Shown: positions 35,696 to 46,330 of the stretch, piece after piece | How positions within the stretch are numbered: position 1 is the stretch's first letter | Layout: every line of letters starts with the position of its first letter | NCBI GenBank assembly: GCA_008694505.1 | Contig: VZDJ01000034.1 | Coordinates: forward strand, 816,110 to 880,109 | Length of the DNA stretch: 64,000 nucleotides | Source: Cyanoderma ruficeps | Lineage: Eukaryota > Chordata > Aves > Passeriformes > Timaliidae | Direction: 5' to 3' | The notes under the pieces: model-generated | Told to the model about the DNA's origin: nothing | Databases searched by the model: none | What the model saw: the letters and a program-made list of their open reading frames with translations, nothing else | Position numbers and translations under genes: made by a program

Positions 35696-36851
35696 CTGTA
35701 AAATGCCACCCAGAACAATAATGCAAATAATCATAACAACTTTTCTGGATCTGTGGAGGGGAAAAAAAAATCATCCTGATGGGTTCATTGGGACAGTGGA
35801 TCTGTTTCCTTCACCACACACTCCCTGCATTCCTTCTGTAAGGCCCATTTATAGCTCTTGGCTCTGTTTGCAGCCAAGAGCCTCTGACATCAGCACTAAT
35901 CCTCCCTCCTTATCCCCTGTGACAAGAGTTGCTCACAAAAGGGACACATTCCCAAGAGCCTGGACGCTTTCCCCCACCACTGGGAGGTCTTGAATTTCTC
36001 TCTGGATACTCCAGAGCCCTAAGGCTTCTTCCTCCCTCCTCAGGTCACAGAAGCCAGTTACCAGGAAGTGCCCTTCCCATTGATATCAACCCATCCCTGC
36101 CCACAGAGCCCTTTCCTTCAGCTTTCCCAGGGCACTCAGCCTGCCCAGGGGGTGGACGGAGCCTGAAAATCCTCACAGCACCAAGACTCTCCCCTGTCTC
36201 TACCTCTCCCCAGAGAAAGGCCAGAAATTAGTAGTCAGTGGCTGCCAGCAAGAGCTGGTGCCTGGCATGGCTCTCAGTTAGTCAAGTGTCATTATCTGGA
36301 GCCCCGGGGCAGGTTCAGCTCCTTGACCCCTCGGGGTGCTGGCATGGCTCTCGGCCACCCTCTTGGCACTGCCCATTGTTGAGGAATGGCTGGGAAAAGG
36401 CTTTTGGTGGCACCCAGGCTCTGTCAGGGTCCCTTCAGACAGGACTGTGGCACATGGGGAGTCCTGGATTTCACTCCTGAAGGGATGCTGAGCTTTGGGG
36501 GATGAGGAGCTGCTCATTTGGGGGATGAGGAGCTGCAGGGTGTGAGAGGCAGGAGTGAAAAAGTCAGATGGAGATGCACAGTGTGGAGCTGGAGGTTGAG
36601 GAGAGCCTGCTGAGAAGAGCAGAGAGAAAACCCAGGCTGGGCTCAGAGGGGGCAGAAGGTATTTATTGCCCAGGAAGGCAGGTGGATCGTGTTTAGGGGG
36701 ATCCAGTTTGCTGGAAGGGGTCACGGCCATGGGATGATGGTCACCAAACCATCACCCACCCTGTGCCACCCACCTGGCCACACTCAGGACTTTCCTTCCC
36801 TCTGGCTGCTCTAGAGGGGTTGTTTCCTTACTCTAACAGATTTTTCCTGTG

Positions 36852-37118
36852 ATCATAGAATGGTTTGGACTGCAAGGGACATAAAAGTTCATCATCCCTT
36901 GCCATGGACTGGGACACCTTCCACTGCTCCAAGCCCCATCCAACCTGGTTTTGAGCACTTCCAGGGATCCAGGGCAGCCACAGCTTCTCTGGGCACCCTG
37001 TGCCAGGGCCTCCCCACCCTCCCAGGGAAGAATTCCTTCCCAATATTCCATCTATCCCTGCCCTCTGGCAGTGGGGAGCCATCCCCTCCTGTCCTGGCAC
37101 TCCATGCCCTCATAAAAT
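36852..37118 (-). mobile_element. CR1 3' fragment, antisense
   Basis: ATCATAGAATGGTTTGGACT, then CCATCCAACCTGGTTTTGAG, AGCTTCTCTGGGCACCCTGT and GAATTCCTTCCCAATATTCC. Confidence 0.85.
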
Positions 37119-39063
37119 GTGGGTGCTGAGGAACTGGTGACACCTAAAGGTTTTGGATGCTGCTGGTGATGGGGCCTCTCTCCTCAGTCCTGCAGCACAG
37201 AGGGTCCCCAGCAGTCACCCCGTGCCCCTGGGGGAACCAGGGTGGGTTTCCTTGCTTCCTGCAGGGCTGCAGGACCCCGAGGGGTGGTGGCCACTTTGCT
37301 TTGTCCAGCTGTGGCAGGAGCACAACCCCGTCAGGCATTGAAGATGGAGGCCCAGCTGGCTCCTCCACCCAGAGCCAAGGCAGAGGGAGGCTCATCCTCC
37401 CTCCGCTCCCTCTCCTCTCCCCCAACACCCTCCATTCTCCTGCCCCAGCTCTGCCTTTGTGTCTGCAGCTTCTATTACCAACTGCTAATGATCTACATCA
37501 AGGCTGCCAGGCGGTGGGGAGTGTAAGCAGAAGAATTCAGAGCCTCTAATTACAGAGGAATTAGCAAGCAGACAGTTAGTGTTTAGTGCTAATGAATAGA
37601 TACATTAAGAGAGACATCACACAGGCTGAGAAGTGTGAGCCCTGATAATAAAGGAGTGTCAAACCAGGAAAACACAAGGAGGAGGATCCAGGGGACTGAA
37701 AAGGATTTGCCTTCGACTCAGCTTGCTGGTTTTGCTCAGGTGGGAGCAGCCACGGGTGATACATGAAGGTTCAAGCACAGCAGAGAAATGCAAGTAGGAA
37801 ATATGAGCATCAAATTATTAATCCATTGTACAGGACCACGGTGGGGGGGATGGTGCAGAGACCCTTCCAAGCTCCATTTAGCACAACAGCCACCCCATCT
37901 CCATCAGGAAAAGGAAGCTGGTCATCCAGACCCACTCCCCTCTCCTCCCTAGGGGCAGACCTGTCCCTGCTTGGAGCCAAACCAGGGCTCAGCCTGTGTC
38001 AGACCTGCCCTCAGGGCTTCAAAAACACCCTGGCCCAGCTCCTGAGCAAACTCCAGATCAGAGGGCACCATAACAGTTCACCCAGACATTTTTGCAGGTT
38101 CCCTCTGTCCTCAGGCTCTGGAAGTGATGCCCAAGTGATGCCCACCTGTCCACTGCTGTTTCCCCCCACCCACCGTTGCCAGCAGCCAGAACACACCATG
38201 GCCTTCAGGCAATTCCCCCACTGCTGCCAAATTCAGCCCTGGGGGTCAGGGGGTGTCCAGGGAAGCTTCAGAGGGACCAGAATCTCTCCTGCTCCCAAGC
38301 AGGGCTGTGCCTCACTGGCATCCTTCCATCTCAATCCCTTTAAGCCAAGGCCCAGCCTGTGCCCAGCTCCAGATGGCTTCCAGGTGGGCTGGGAAGGCAG
38401 CCCCTGGCCTGCAGCTCAGTGGGGCTCCCTGCCACCAGCACAGCTTCCAGGACCCTCCTGGGAGCATTACCAGCCACTCTGAGCATCCCTGCTCCCCCCA
38501 GCAAAGCCACCCTGCACAGAGCTGGGGACACAAATGAAACCCTCCCAGCTCTGTGCTTCAGCTGCTTCACCAAGTGACTCTGCAGTGGCGCAAGAACTGG
38601 AGCAGATTCCCAGACCGTTATCCCAAATATTTATCTCCCAGCCCCTCTTCTGTGCAGCTCTCCTTTGCTTTCTCTGTCCTGGCTCTCTCTACAGTCCAAG
38701 CAGGGATTGCAGCTCCTCTCGAAATGCTGGAGCTGCCTCACCTTCCCTGCCCAGGAGCCAGCAGTGTGCAATGCTCTGATGGTGCCTGCGATGATGCTCC
38801 GAGGCACCAGCCCCAGAGCCAGTGCTGGAGAGTGCTGCGGTGACACCAGGGGACAGTGCCACGAGCTGTTCTGCTGCCATGATGGGGAGGCAGCTCTGCC
38901 CTGGGGCATGCTCCAGCTTTTCACTGAACTCAGGGACACTTTCACACCCAGGACTTGGGATTCACCCGCCAGGCACTTCCATCACCACCAACATCACAGA
39001 ATAAACAACACCTCACCCCACCTCTAATCCCCTTCCAGCCCACAGGGGCTCAGCCAGCACTGC

Positions 39064-39894
39064 TGACCTGGGGTGACTTTATGGTGCTTGTATCCCCAGT
39101 TGTCTGTTCTGTTTGTGTTGGATGTTGTGTTCTGTACCTTCAAGACTGGTTCTGAGAGTGAGGCAGGGAGAAGAAGCAGCAGAGTTTGTTTTGAAAACTG
39201 CACTCACTCCTCTGCATTCCCTCTCCTGGGCTATGTTCACCCAAAGCACAGACGGGCAAGGGGACAGAGATCTTTTTTTGCTTTTAGTTAGTTTTTAGCT
39301 AGCTGAGGCAGACAAGCTTCCTGAACTGCTTTTTTTTCTTTTTCTTGGGACTGTTTAAACCTGCTCTGGACTGAAAAACCCAGAGGAGCACCGGGAGCTC
39401 ACACCTGAGGCCCACTGGGGCCTGGACCTCCGGAGGGACTGATAAGAGACTGAGTGAGCTGAGCTACCACAGCAAGGACTTTCTGAATTTACCATCTCAC
39501 AGCAGAGCAAAGAGAGATTTTATTGTTTCATATTAACCTGCTCTGGACTGAAAACCCAGAAAACCACTGGGAGCTCAGACTTGCAGCCCACCGGGCCCAG
39601 GATGGCATTTTCCAGCACAGAGGGACTGATAAGAGACTGAGCAAGCCAAGCTAACCCACAGCAAGGACTTTCTCTGAGTTTGCCATCTCTCTTCAGAAGA
39701 GCGAGAGGTTTTATCGTTTCATATTATTCATTCTTTATGCTTGTGGGCACTTTGTTCATTAAATAAACAGTTTTTTCCACCTTTCTCTGAGAAAGTTCTT
39801 CTCCTGGACTGATTGTGAGAGGGACCATTTGGGTTTGCTTCTCAGAGGGACCCTATTCGGGGGTTTCCTCCCGAATTTACCCTAAACCAGGACA
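39064..39894 (+). mobile_element. Solo LTR, ERV family A, copy 2, with internal duplication
   Basis: This 831-bp copy of the family-A LTR starts TGACCTGGGG and ends CCAGGACA. It is longer than copy 1 because about 177 bp are duplicated in tandem (39358-39534 and 39535-39727, each starting near CCTGCTCTGGACTGAAA). It carries the TTAAATAAACAG poly(A)-signal region. Two extra AACCAGGACA-like ends follow at 39901-39927. It is antisense to EPHB2. Confidence 0.8.
39358..39727 (+). repeat. Tandem duplication inside the family-A LTR
   Basis: Two adjacent copies of about 177 and 190 bp share AACCTGCTCTGGACTGAAAA, GGGACTGATAAGAGACTGAG and CAGCAAGGACTTTCT. Copy 1 of this LTR (5349-5997) has only one unit. 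Confidence 0.8.
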
Positions 39895-39996
39895 GCCCTT
39901 AACCAGGACAACCTTAAACCAGGACAAACACCCAGAGAGGCTGCCCACCCCACCACGGTGTGAGGAGCTCTGCCGGGAGCACGGTTTGTGCCTTAC

Positions 39997-40332
39997 CAGC
40001 CTGGTTGGTGGTGATGTTCACAGAGGCAAACTGAGGGGAGAAGGGGCTCTGGTCGGTGACGCCGTTGACAGCCTGGATCTCGAAGGTGTACTGGGTGTGT
40101 GCCAGCAGGTCGCTGATGTAGATGCGGGGCTCGGTGAGGCCCAGCTGGCGCGGGGCGAACTGCACGTTGTCCCCGCAGCGCGTGCAGGCCCCGCGGCCCG
40201 CCCCGCAGCTCTTGCAGATGATGTTGTAGACCAGGTCCTCCCGGCCCCCCGAGTCCCGCGGGGGGCTCCACTCCAGCATCAGGGATGTCTCGTTCACGCT
40301 GGAGATCACGGCCTGCGGGGCGGACGGGATGG
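39997..40332 (-). CDS. EPHB2: EPHB2 exon 5: first fibronectin type III domain
   Basis: This 336-bp exon encodes 111 codons from IPSAPQAVISS to SVNITTNQA, the complete first FN3 domain of the EphB ectodomain. Visible features are the four-cysteine insert CKSCGAGRGACTRC, the sequons N-E-T and N-I-T, and the FN3-type WSPP and YTFEIQAVNG strands. The acceptor is TTTCCAG/CC and the donor G/GTAAGG. The coding sequence is very GC-rich around 40140-40270. An N gap (40353) lies only 21 bp outside the acceptor, and LTR sequence lies within about 100 bp on the donor side. The exon itself looks intact. Confidence 0.96.
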
Positions 40333-40352
40333 CTGGAAAGGGAACAGGTGGG

Positions 40353-40353
40353 N
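40353..40353. other. Single-N assembly gap beside exon 5
   Basis: One N stands 21 bp upstream of the exon 5 acceptor. On its far side the sequence soon enters the middle of a family-A LTR (from about 40362), so part of an LTR is probably missing here. Confidence 0.85.
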
Positions 40354-40361
40354 TGTTTTAC

Positions 40362-40533
40362 ATTAATCATTCTTTATGCTTGTGGGCACTTTGCTTGTTA
40401 AATAAACAGTTTTTTCCACCTTTCTTCAAGGAAGTTGTTTTCCTGGACTGATTGCAGGAGGGGCTGTTTGGGTTTGCTTCCCAGAGGGACCCTATTCAGG
40501 GGTTTCCTCCCGAATTTGCCCTAAACCAGGACA
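40362..40533 (+). mobile_element. 3' part of a family-A LTR, copy 3
   Basis: The last 170 bp of the family-A LTR are present, including GTTAAATAAACAG and the terminal CCAGGACA. The 5' part is absent at the N gap. It is nearly identical to the end of 39064-39894. Confidence 0.8.
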
Positions 40534-40749
40534 GCCTGGTTGGTTGCAGCAAGCTGGACATCCAAAGGCAAAAGTGGGAATGAAACCAGTCCTCTTACCC
40601 CATGCTGGAACCCCGGAGACTAAGAATTTCAGGCTTTCTGTGCTAAAAGGTGCTGGCCCTCAAGCAAGCACTACATTTGACTTGAGGCCTTGGAACAGGC
40701 TTCCAAAATTGAGTGATGGCACTGGGGTTGGTGGGTGTGTAGTTTGAAT

Positions 40750-41133
40750 GGTATTGTGTGATCTCACAGAAGGAAAAACTTAGACTTCAAAGTTTTAGTA
40801 TATATTAATATATATGGGGCAAGATGGAGGATGATTTAAGGCGTTGTCTAAATCCTTCTTCACCTTCTTCTTTACGGGTTTGGGTGGTTTTCTGTAATTG
40901 GGTGTAAAAGGTCCACATTGCGGGCCTTGGGTGGTCAATTATTGGGCCAGAAATATAAATAATATAGGTGTCACCTTGTTATTGGGGGATTAGCACTTAA
41001 ATAACCTTGGAAAGAGTTAGAGGCACCTCCGTTTTCTAACTAGTTAGAGCTCAAGACTTGTGAGACTGTACTATAGGTAAGAATTAATAAACACTGAGTC
41101 CAAACAACCCCAGGTTAATTTGATTGTGTGACA
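40750..41133 (+). mobile_element. LTR, ERV family B (sense copy)
   Basis: The segment contains AGTATATATTAATATATATGG, a CTTCTTCACCTTCTTCTT run, TGTAATTGGGTG, a CACCTTGTTATTGG block and AATTAATAAACAC near its 3' end. Matching sequence in reverse orientation lies at 12580-12835. The exact ends are uncertain; I chose the likely TG...CA limits. It matches an LTR type I remember from songbirds. Confidence 0.65.
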
Positions 41134-41201
41134 GCCCTAGCAAAATTTACCCGTTAGTTTGTGTAGCAAACCCAAAACCCCACTGGGACACCTTTGTCAA
41201 G

Positions 41202-41737
41202 TGTTATAAATATATATATTTTTATATATATANTTTATATATATATATATATATGATTGGCTTTTTGCAAATATTGAAATGAATACTATATGTGTTATAT
41301 TAGAAAGTTCTTGTTGTTGTATTAATACAGTATGCTTATAAACTATCTGTTTTGGCTGGGATAACATCCAGTGAACATGTAAAGAAGACCCTGCTGTTGA
41401 TACACCAACTATCAGCATCTACCACCTGAACAAAGCATGGACCAAGGCCCGAGCTGGAGGTGATAATGAAGACACAGCCAAGAAGAAACACACACGCTCT
41501 AAAAAGGCAGACCCCAGGAGGGGCCGTGCTAAACAGTTCCTGGAATATGGAATAGTTTGTGGAAAAGTCTGAATATTCAACAAGACTGATGCAACAGAAA
41601 GGGTATTTAAAGAGAGCCACTGAAATTGCAGGTTGTGGCCAGCCGTACTTTGCTTTTTTGTTTCCTAATTGTGTCATTCTTTATTATTAAACCTATTTTC
41701 TTAAAATTTACCAGGAAAGCGAACCCTGTTTTTCACA
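41202..41737 (+). mobile_element. Solo LTR, ERV family C, with target-site duplication
   Basis: This 536-bp element runs from TGTTATAAAT to TTTTTCACA. It is flanked on both sides by TCAAG (41197-41201 and 41738-41742), a perfect 5-bp target-site duplication. It has a (TA)n tract with an N near the 5' end, TATTTAAAGAG as a TATA-like box and TTATTATTAAACC near the 3' end. No internal viral sequence is present, so it is a solo LTR. It lies 83 bp from exon 4. Confidence 0.85.
41207..41254. repeat. (TA)n microsatellite with an N gap
   Basis: An AT-only tract inside the family-C LTR is interrupted by an N at 41233, probably a collapsed repeat. Confidence 0.85.
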
Positions 41738-41820
41738 TCAAGCATCCCTGGGTGCTTTGACTGAGGATCATCTCCTTTCCCCACCCCGTGCTGCCCTCCC
41801 AGTTGCCCGGCCCCACGTAC

Positions 41821-41976
41821 TGGTGCACGGCATGTCCACGGGGTCGGCGTCCGCCCGGTAATATCCATTCCGGCACACGCAGTTCGTGGCCCCCTCCGAG
41901 GTCGTCCGGCTGTTGATGGGGCAGTGGACACAGCCTTCATCCCCCTGGCTGGCCTTGAATGTTCCTGAGGGGCAGC
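41821..41976 (-). CDS. EPHB2: EPHB2 exon 4: EGF-like cysteine-rich module
   Basis: This 156-bp exon encodes 51 whole codons, starting GCPSGTFKASQGDEGCVHCP and ending with DPVDMPCT. It is the extracellular cysteine-rich EGF-like segment between the ligand-binding domain and the first FN3 repeat. The acceptor reads TTCCAG/GC, so a G from exon 3 completes a Gly codon. The donor is A/GTACGT, and its A joins CC of exon 5 to give Thr. The length and the Cys spacing fit the family. GYYRADADPVD differs slightly from the mammalian sequence. The preceding exon 3 (ligand-binding domain, about 660 bp) is not found in the 22 kb upstream, so intron 3 is at least that long. Confidence 0.95.
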
Positions 41977-42304
41977 CTGGAAGAGAAGGAGAGCAGTGGT
42001 GAGCAGGGAGAAGGGGGTTGGGGGGATGCCTGGAGCCCAGTACTGCTGCCAGAACAATCCTTGGGGCTCTGCAGGGTCCAAAGGGAACCCTGACAACTGG
42101 AGGTGGGCACAGGAGAGAAGGAGCTGATGGTTAGAAGGCCCTGAGGAGGCACCTGCAGAGATGGGTCCCCGTGTAGACACCTCTGTCCCCGTTCCCCAGC
42201 CACGAGTGCAGAACAGGGGTTGCAGGAGTGCAGAGGGGGTTTTTAGCCACTGCCACGTAAGAAGATGCAAGTGGGTGTACCAGAACAGACCACGGACACC
42301 ACAA

Positions 42305-42556
42305 TCCTCCCCCAATAGTGACTCTCAGGGGGGTTTAGGCTGGATATCAGGAAAAGGTTCTTCCCCCAGAGGGTGCTGGGCACTGCCCAGGCTCCCCAGG
42401 GAATGGGCACGGCCCTGAGGCTGCCAGAGCTCCAGGAGTGTTTGGACAGCGCTGCCAGGGATGCCCAGGGTGGGACTGTTGGGGTGTCTGTGCAGGGTCA
42501 AGGGTTAGATTTTATCCCTGTGGGTCTCTTCCAAGTCAGGATACTCCATGATTCCA
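42305..42556 (+). mobile_element. CR1 3' fragment (CCTGTGGGTCT subtype)
   Basis: TTAGGCTGGATATCAGGAAA, GAATGGGCACGGCCCTGAGG and TTTTATCCCTGTGGGTCTCT, collinear with 20935-21178. Confidence 0.75.
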
Positions 42557-43039
42557 TGACCACCCAAGGAGCAGGGCATGAACCAGGTGCACGTGACCCA
42601 CAACACTTCACCACTCCTTCCTAAGATGAGCTCCTTGCACTCAATACCCCACGTGGGTGTTTCTCCCACTGTGTTACCCACTCATTTTTTTATTCCCTGC
42701 AAACGTCCTGCACCCGTTTTACCTGTAAAGAGCCCTGTGCTGTAACCACACACTGCTGCTGCTCTCTGCTTCAAAGCCAAGCTCCCATTCCTGATGCCAT
42801 CCCTCATTCCCATTGCTGATGGACACTCAGTCACCATCCGCCTTGTGCACGACCTCCAGAGCTGTCCAAACCTCTGTCATGCTCCACACTGCAGGACAGC
42901 ATTCACTGCTTTATTATCTTTTTTCAGCAACACCCACATCATTTTTTAACCACCACTGGGCTGACTGTGAAAGCCCCAAGGTCTGAGTTGTGAAGGATGT
43001 TGGGGCCAACTCCCAGCTCATCTCTGTGCATTGTGTGTG

Positions 43040-43135
43040 TGTGAACTGGTGTACTGGAAGATGCCCCTGCCCAGGGCAGATGATCTTCAGGGCACCTCCA
43101 AACCCAAATCATTCTTTGATTCCACCATTCCGTGA
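43040..43135 (+). mobile_element. CR1 3'-end remnant
   Basis: GGAAGATGCCCCTGCCCAGG through CACCTCCAAACCCAAATCAT to a GATTCCACCATTCC tail. Confidence 0.6.
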
Positions 43136-44991
43136 ACCTGGGGCTGTTTTCTCCCATTTGTATCACCTCAAGTCTTTGTGAACTCCAATTGCCTTCTCAT
43201 CCCCTGGCCATGCTGTCTCTTAGGGTCCCTTTGCAAATCTCCACAGAGTTTTGTCTTCACGACTTTGTAGATGTGGCCACTGGGGATACAGCAGGGCTGG
43301 GTTGATGATCCTGGGGTGCATTTCTACCTTTAGGGATTTAATGACTCAACATTACAAATAAATTGTTGGTTCTGCTGAGCAGTAACAGCAGGCTGGGCTC
43401 TCCCTCCAGGGCTCTGAGCCCCTCATGGGTGATGAAGATGCTCCATGAGCAGCAGCCACTCAATCCCACGTGTGTCCAGCCCCACAGGGTGGGCAGGGGG
43501 ACGTGGGGGCCCTACAGCAGATGGTGGTGAAGGCTGGACCATGCTGTGATCCAGCACTCATGGATAAAAGCCCTCAACACCAGAAAGTCCCTTCCAAGCC
43601 CAGGGATCATCAGTGCCCGAGGAAAAGCTCAGCTCGGACTGTTCCTCTGTGGTTACTCCTGTTGAGACTTTGTGCTGCTGTTCATTCTTACCCTGCCTGA
43701 AGAGCCTGGGGGGAGGCAGGTGGTTCCTGTGCTGAAACAAGTTTAACAAACTTCTCCTTCAGTCGCCTGCCAAGGCTCCCAGGAATGAGGCAGATCAGAA
43801 AACAGCCTGGGAAAAACATCCACTGGGTTTGCTGTGAGCAAGAGCCATTGCTAAGAAGTAGCTATTTCTTATTTGGGGAAAAAAGGAAAAAAAGAAAGTG
43901 GTTTTTGTTGGGGTTTTTTTTTCAGTTTTCATCTACTTTCCTCCAGAATTATCCTGAGTTTCCAATGAGAAAAGCTCTACAGAAAAATTCCATCAGCCTT
44001 CCTGATTGCACTGTTCCTCCTTCCTCTCATGGCCAAAGGAGCTGGTGAAAAGCAGAATTCTCCTCATGTTCCTGGATCTTTCCATCGATCCCTCACCCAT
44101 TCAGTTCCATTCCTGACCCACTTCCCTCGGGACCAGCCCACCTCAGAGGGTGTTAAGCTGTTGGGAGAGGTGATGGCTGGGCAGTTCTGCATTCCCCAGA
44201 AGGGATGGGGACATGATAACAGCCTTCCTGCACTAATACCAATATTTGAGACACACAAAAGACCAACACATAAAATTGCTCTCATCTGACAGCCCGGGTG
44301 AAATGCAGGGTCATTGCAGCAAAGGTGGTTTCAGACAGGAGCCTCTTTCACCTTCCTGAGGTTTATTTTAAGAACAGCTGCTTTCCTATCGTGCTCCTTC
44401 TGCATCAAGACAGAGAGACATCTGAGCTGTGCCCAGGCTGTGGAATACACTGACTGCTCCAAGGGATAAAAACATTCCCCACACTGACCCTGGCACAGGG
44501 GGATAAAAACCGAGGCTCAGTGGTTGTTCCTCAAAAGTGCCAAGCTGGGACACTGAAACTCTTTGCATGAGCCACCAAAACACAGCCAGAAGTTTTGGCA
44601 AGTCTTTTCCTCCCCACTAGGTCCTGCATGGGATAAAATAATCTTGGAAAAATCAGAACTTCTCTGAAGTTAAGTGTTCTGAAACCATGTGGGAAGACAG
44701 GAAAAATTACTGAAATTTGATGCAAAGTCCTTTTTTTAATTGACTTTTTTTTTTTTTCTCAAGTAATGACAACCTCCAGAAGTAAAATAAATGAACATTG
44801 TGTTCAAAACTGTTCTGCTCCCTCCAGGTCTTCCCCTGGGCGAGAAAACAGATTTTCTTTAGGAATCCACCCAATTTCTTGTTTCCAGAGTAAACAGCAA
44901 ATCCAAAGTGAAATCTTCACAGAGGGGCTAAAACCCCTCCTGCCTGAACAATGTTCAGGGAATGTTCTCACCATGTGATCCTGGAAGCATC

Positions 44992-45222
44992 ACAGAATCA
45001 TGAACTATCCTAAGCTGGAAGGGACGCAGAAGGATCATCAGTGCCACTCCTGGCCCTTCACAGACACCCCAAAAATCCCACCCTGTGCCTCAGAGCAGTG
45101 TCCAAACACTCCTGGAGCTCTGGCAGCCTCGGGGCCGTGCCCATTCCCTGGGGAGCCTGGGCAGTGCCAGCACCCTCTGGGGATGAACCTTTCCTCATGT
45201 CCAGCCTGACACAGACATGAGG
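44992..45222 (-). mobile_element. CR1 3' fragment, antisense
   Basis: CACAGAATCATGAACTATCC, AAGCTGGAAGGGACGCAGAA and CCCATTCCCTGGGGAGCCTG give the reverse of the 42305-42556 subtype. Confidence 0.75.
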
Positions 45223-45509
45223 ACACCCCAGTTTACTGCCCTGAGGTGACAACAGCTTTGGGACATTGCTGCTTTTCCTTAGGCTTGCAACAAGGACATC
45301 TCTAGAAATTCCTGCTTGGAATTGAAACAGTGAAAGCACGGAAATTTCTACTTTCTCCAAGCATCTTTCATCCCTGGAGGGCGATTTTGGTGCCCGTGGC
45401 TCTGGCCCCATCACTGCAGCAATTTCCTGCACCTCCAGCACCAGTGGAATGCTGACAGGGGTTCACAGGGGACAGGTGGACCTTGAACAGATGAACAGAG
45501 GCCACACCT

Positions 45510-46050
45510 CGAGTGCTGTGTCCAGCTCTGGGTGTCTCAGTTTAGGAAGGACACAGTGCTGTGTCCAGCTCTGGCCCCTCAGTTTAGGGAGGATGTTCAG
45601 ACCCTTGAGCACATCCAGAGGAGGCCACAAGGCTGGTGAGGGGCTGGGAACACAAACCCTGTGAGGAACAGCTGAGGGAGCTGGGTTTGTTTATCCTGGA
45701 GAAAAGGAGACTCAGGGGTGACCTGGTCACTCTCTGTAACTCCCTGAGAGGTGGCTGTGCTCAGGTGGGGTTGGTCTCTTTCTCCAGGCAGCACTGACAG
45801 AATGAGAGGACACAGCCTCAAGCTGCACCAAGGGAAATATTGATTGGATATCAGGAAAAAGTTTTTAATGGAAAGACTGATAAAGTACTGGAATGGTTTG
45901 CCCGGGGAGGTGGCGGAGTCACCATCCCTGGGTGTGTTTAAAGCAGACTGGATGTGCCAGCAGTGCCAGGGTTTAGTTGAGGTGTTGGGGCTGGGTGGGA
46001 CTCAATGATCTTGAAGGTCTCTTCCAACCTGGTGATTCTGTGAATTCCGT
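45510..46050 (+). mobile_element. CR1 3' fragment, long, with internal duplication
   Basis: It reads in sense from GTGCTGTGTCCAGCTCTGGG to AGGTCTCTTCCAACCTGGTG and a GTGATTCTGTGAATTCCGTG tail. Near its start about 40 bp (CAGTGCTGTGTCCAGCTCTGG ... TCAGTTTAGG) occur twice. Confidence 0.8.
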
Positions 46051-46247
46051 GAATTAATTTCCTCTCTGCTGCACAGATCCATGGATCCTCACTGGGGCAC
46101 AGCTCTGAAGGCAGCCTGGAGCACTGGCTGTGGCTCCCTCCAGCAGGGCTGGGAATGTTGAGCAGCACTGGGGCTCCTCGTTCCCCACTCACTCCCTCCC
46201 AGGGCATGGAAAGGTGGTCGTGCCTGGGAAGGGACATGCTTTGGTGA

Positions 46248-46330
46248 TCACAGAATTACAGGATAAACTGAGCTGGAGGATCCACAAGGATCATGGAGTC
46301 CAACTCCTGAAGGGAAGGCAATGCCATCAG
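46248..46330 (-). mobile_element. CR1 3' remnant, antisense
   Basis: ATCACAGAATTACAGGATAA then CACAAGGATCATGGAGTCCA. Confidence 0.6.

Larger units (their letters stand above)
19928..39996 (-). other. EPHB2: EPHB2 intron 5
   Basis: This 20-kb intron holds many CR1 fragments, an antisense LTR (22575-23010), a CpG-rich tandem repeat (20437-20672) and a solo LTR (39064-39894). The latter ends 102 bp from the exon 5 donor. Gaps between listed repeats (for example 23010-24520, 29000-32000, 32400-34100, 37650-39060) contain no exon or named repeat that I can recognise. Confidence 0.7.
40333..41820 (-). other. EPHB2: EPHB2 intron 4, built almost entirely from LTR pieces
   Basis: This 1,488-bp intron contains an N gap (40353), a 3' LTR piece (40362-40533), a second LTR family (about 40750-41133) and a complete solo LTR with target-site duplication (41202-41737). 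Only about 80 bp near exon 4 and about 215 bp at 40534-40750 are unassigned. Confidence 0.75.

Noticed and set aside
39064..40533. A full-length provirus with exon 5 inside, using the two family-A LTRs as its ends
   Set aside because: The sequence between them is EPHB2 exon 5 and splice flanks, with no viral coding sequence. The second LTR is a 3' fragment at a gap.
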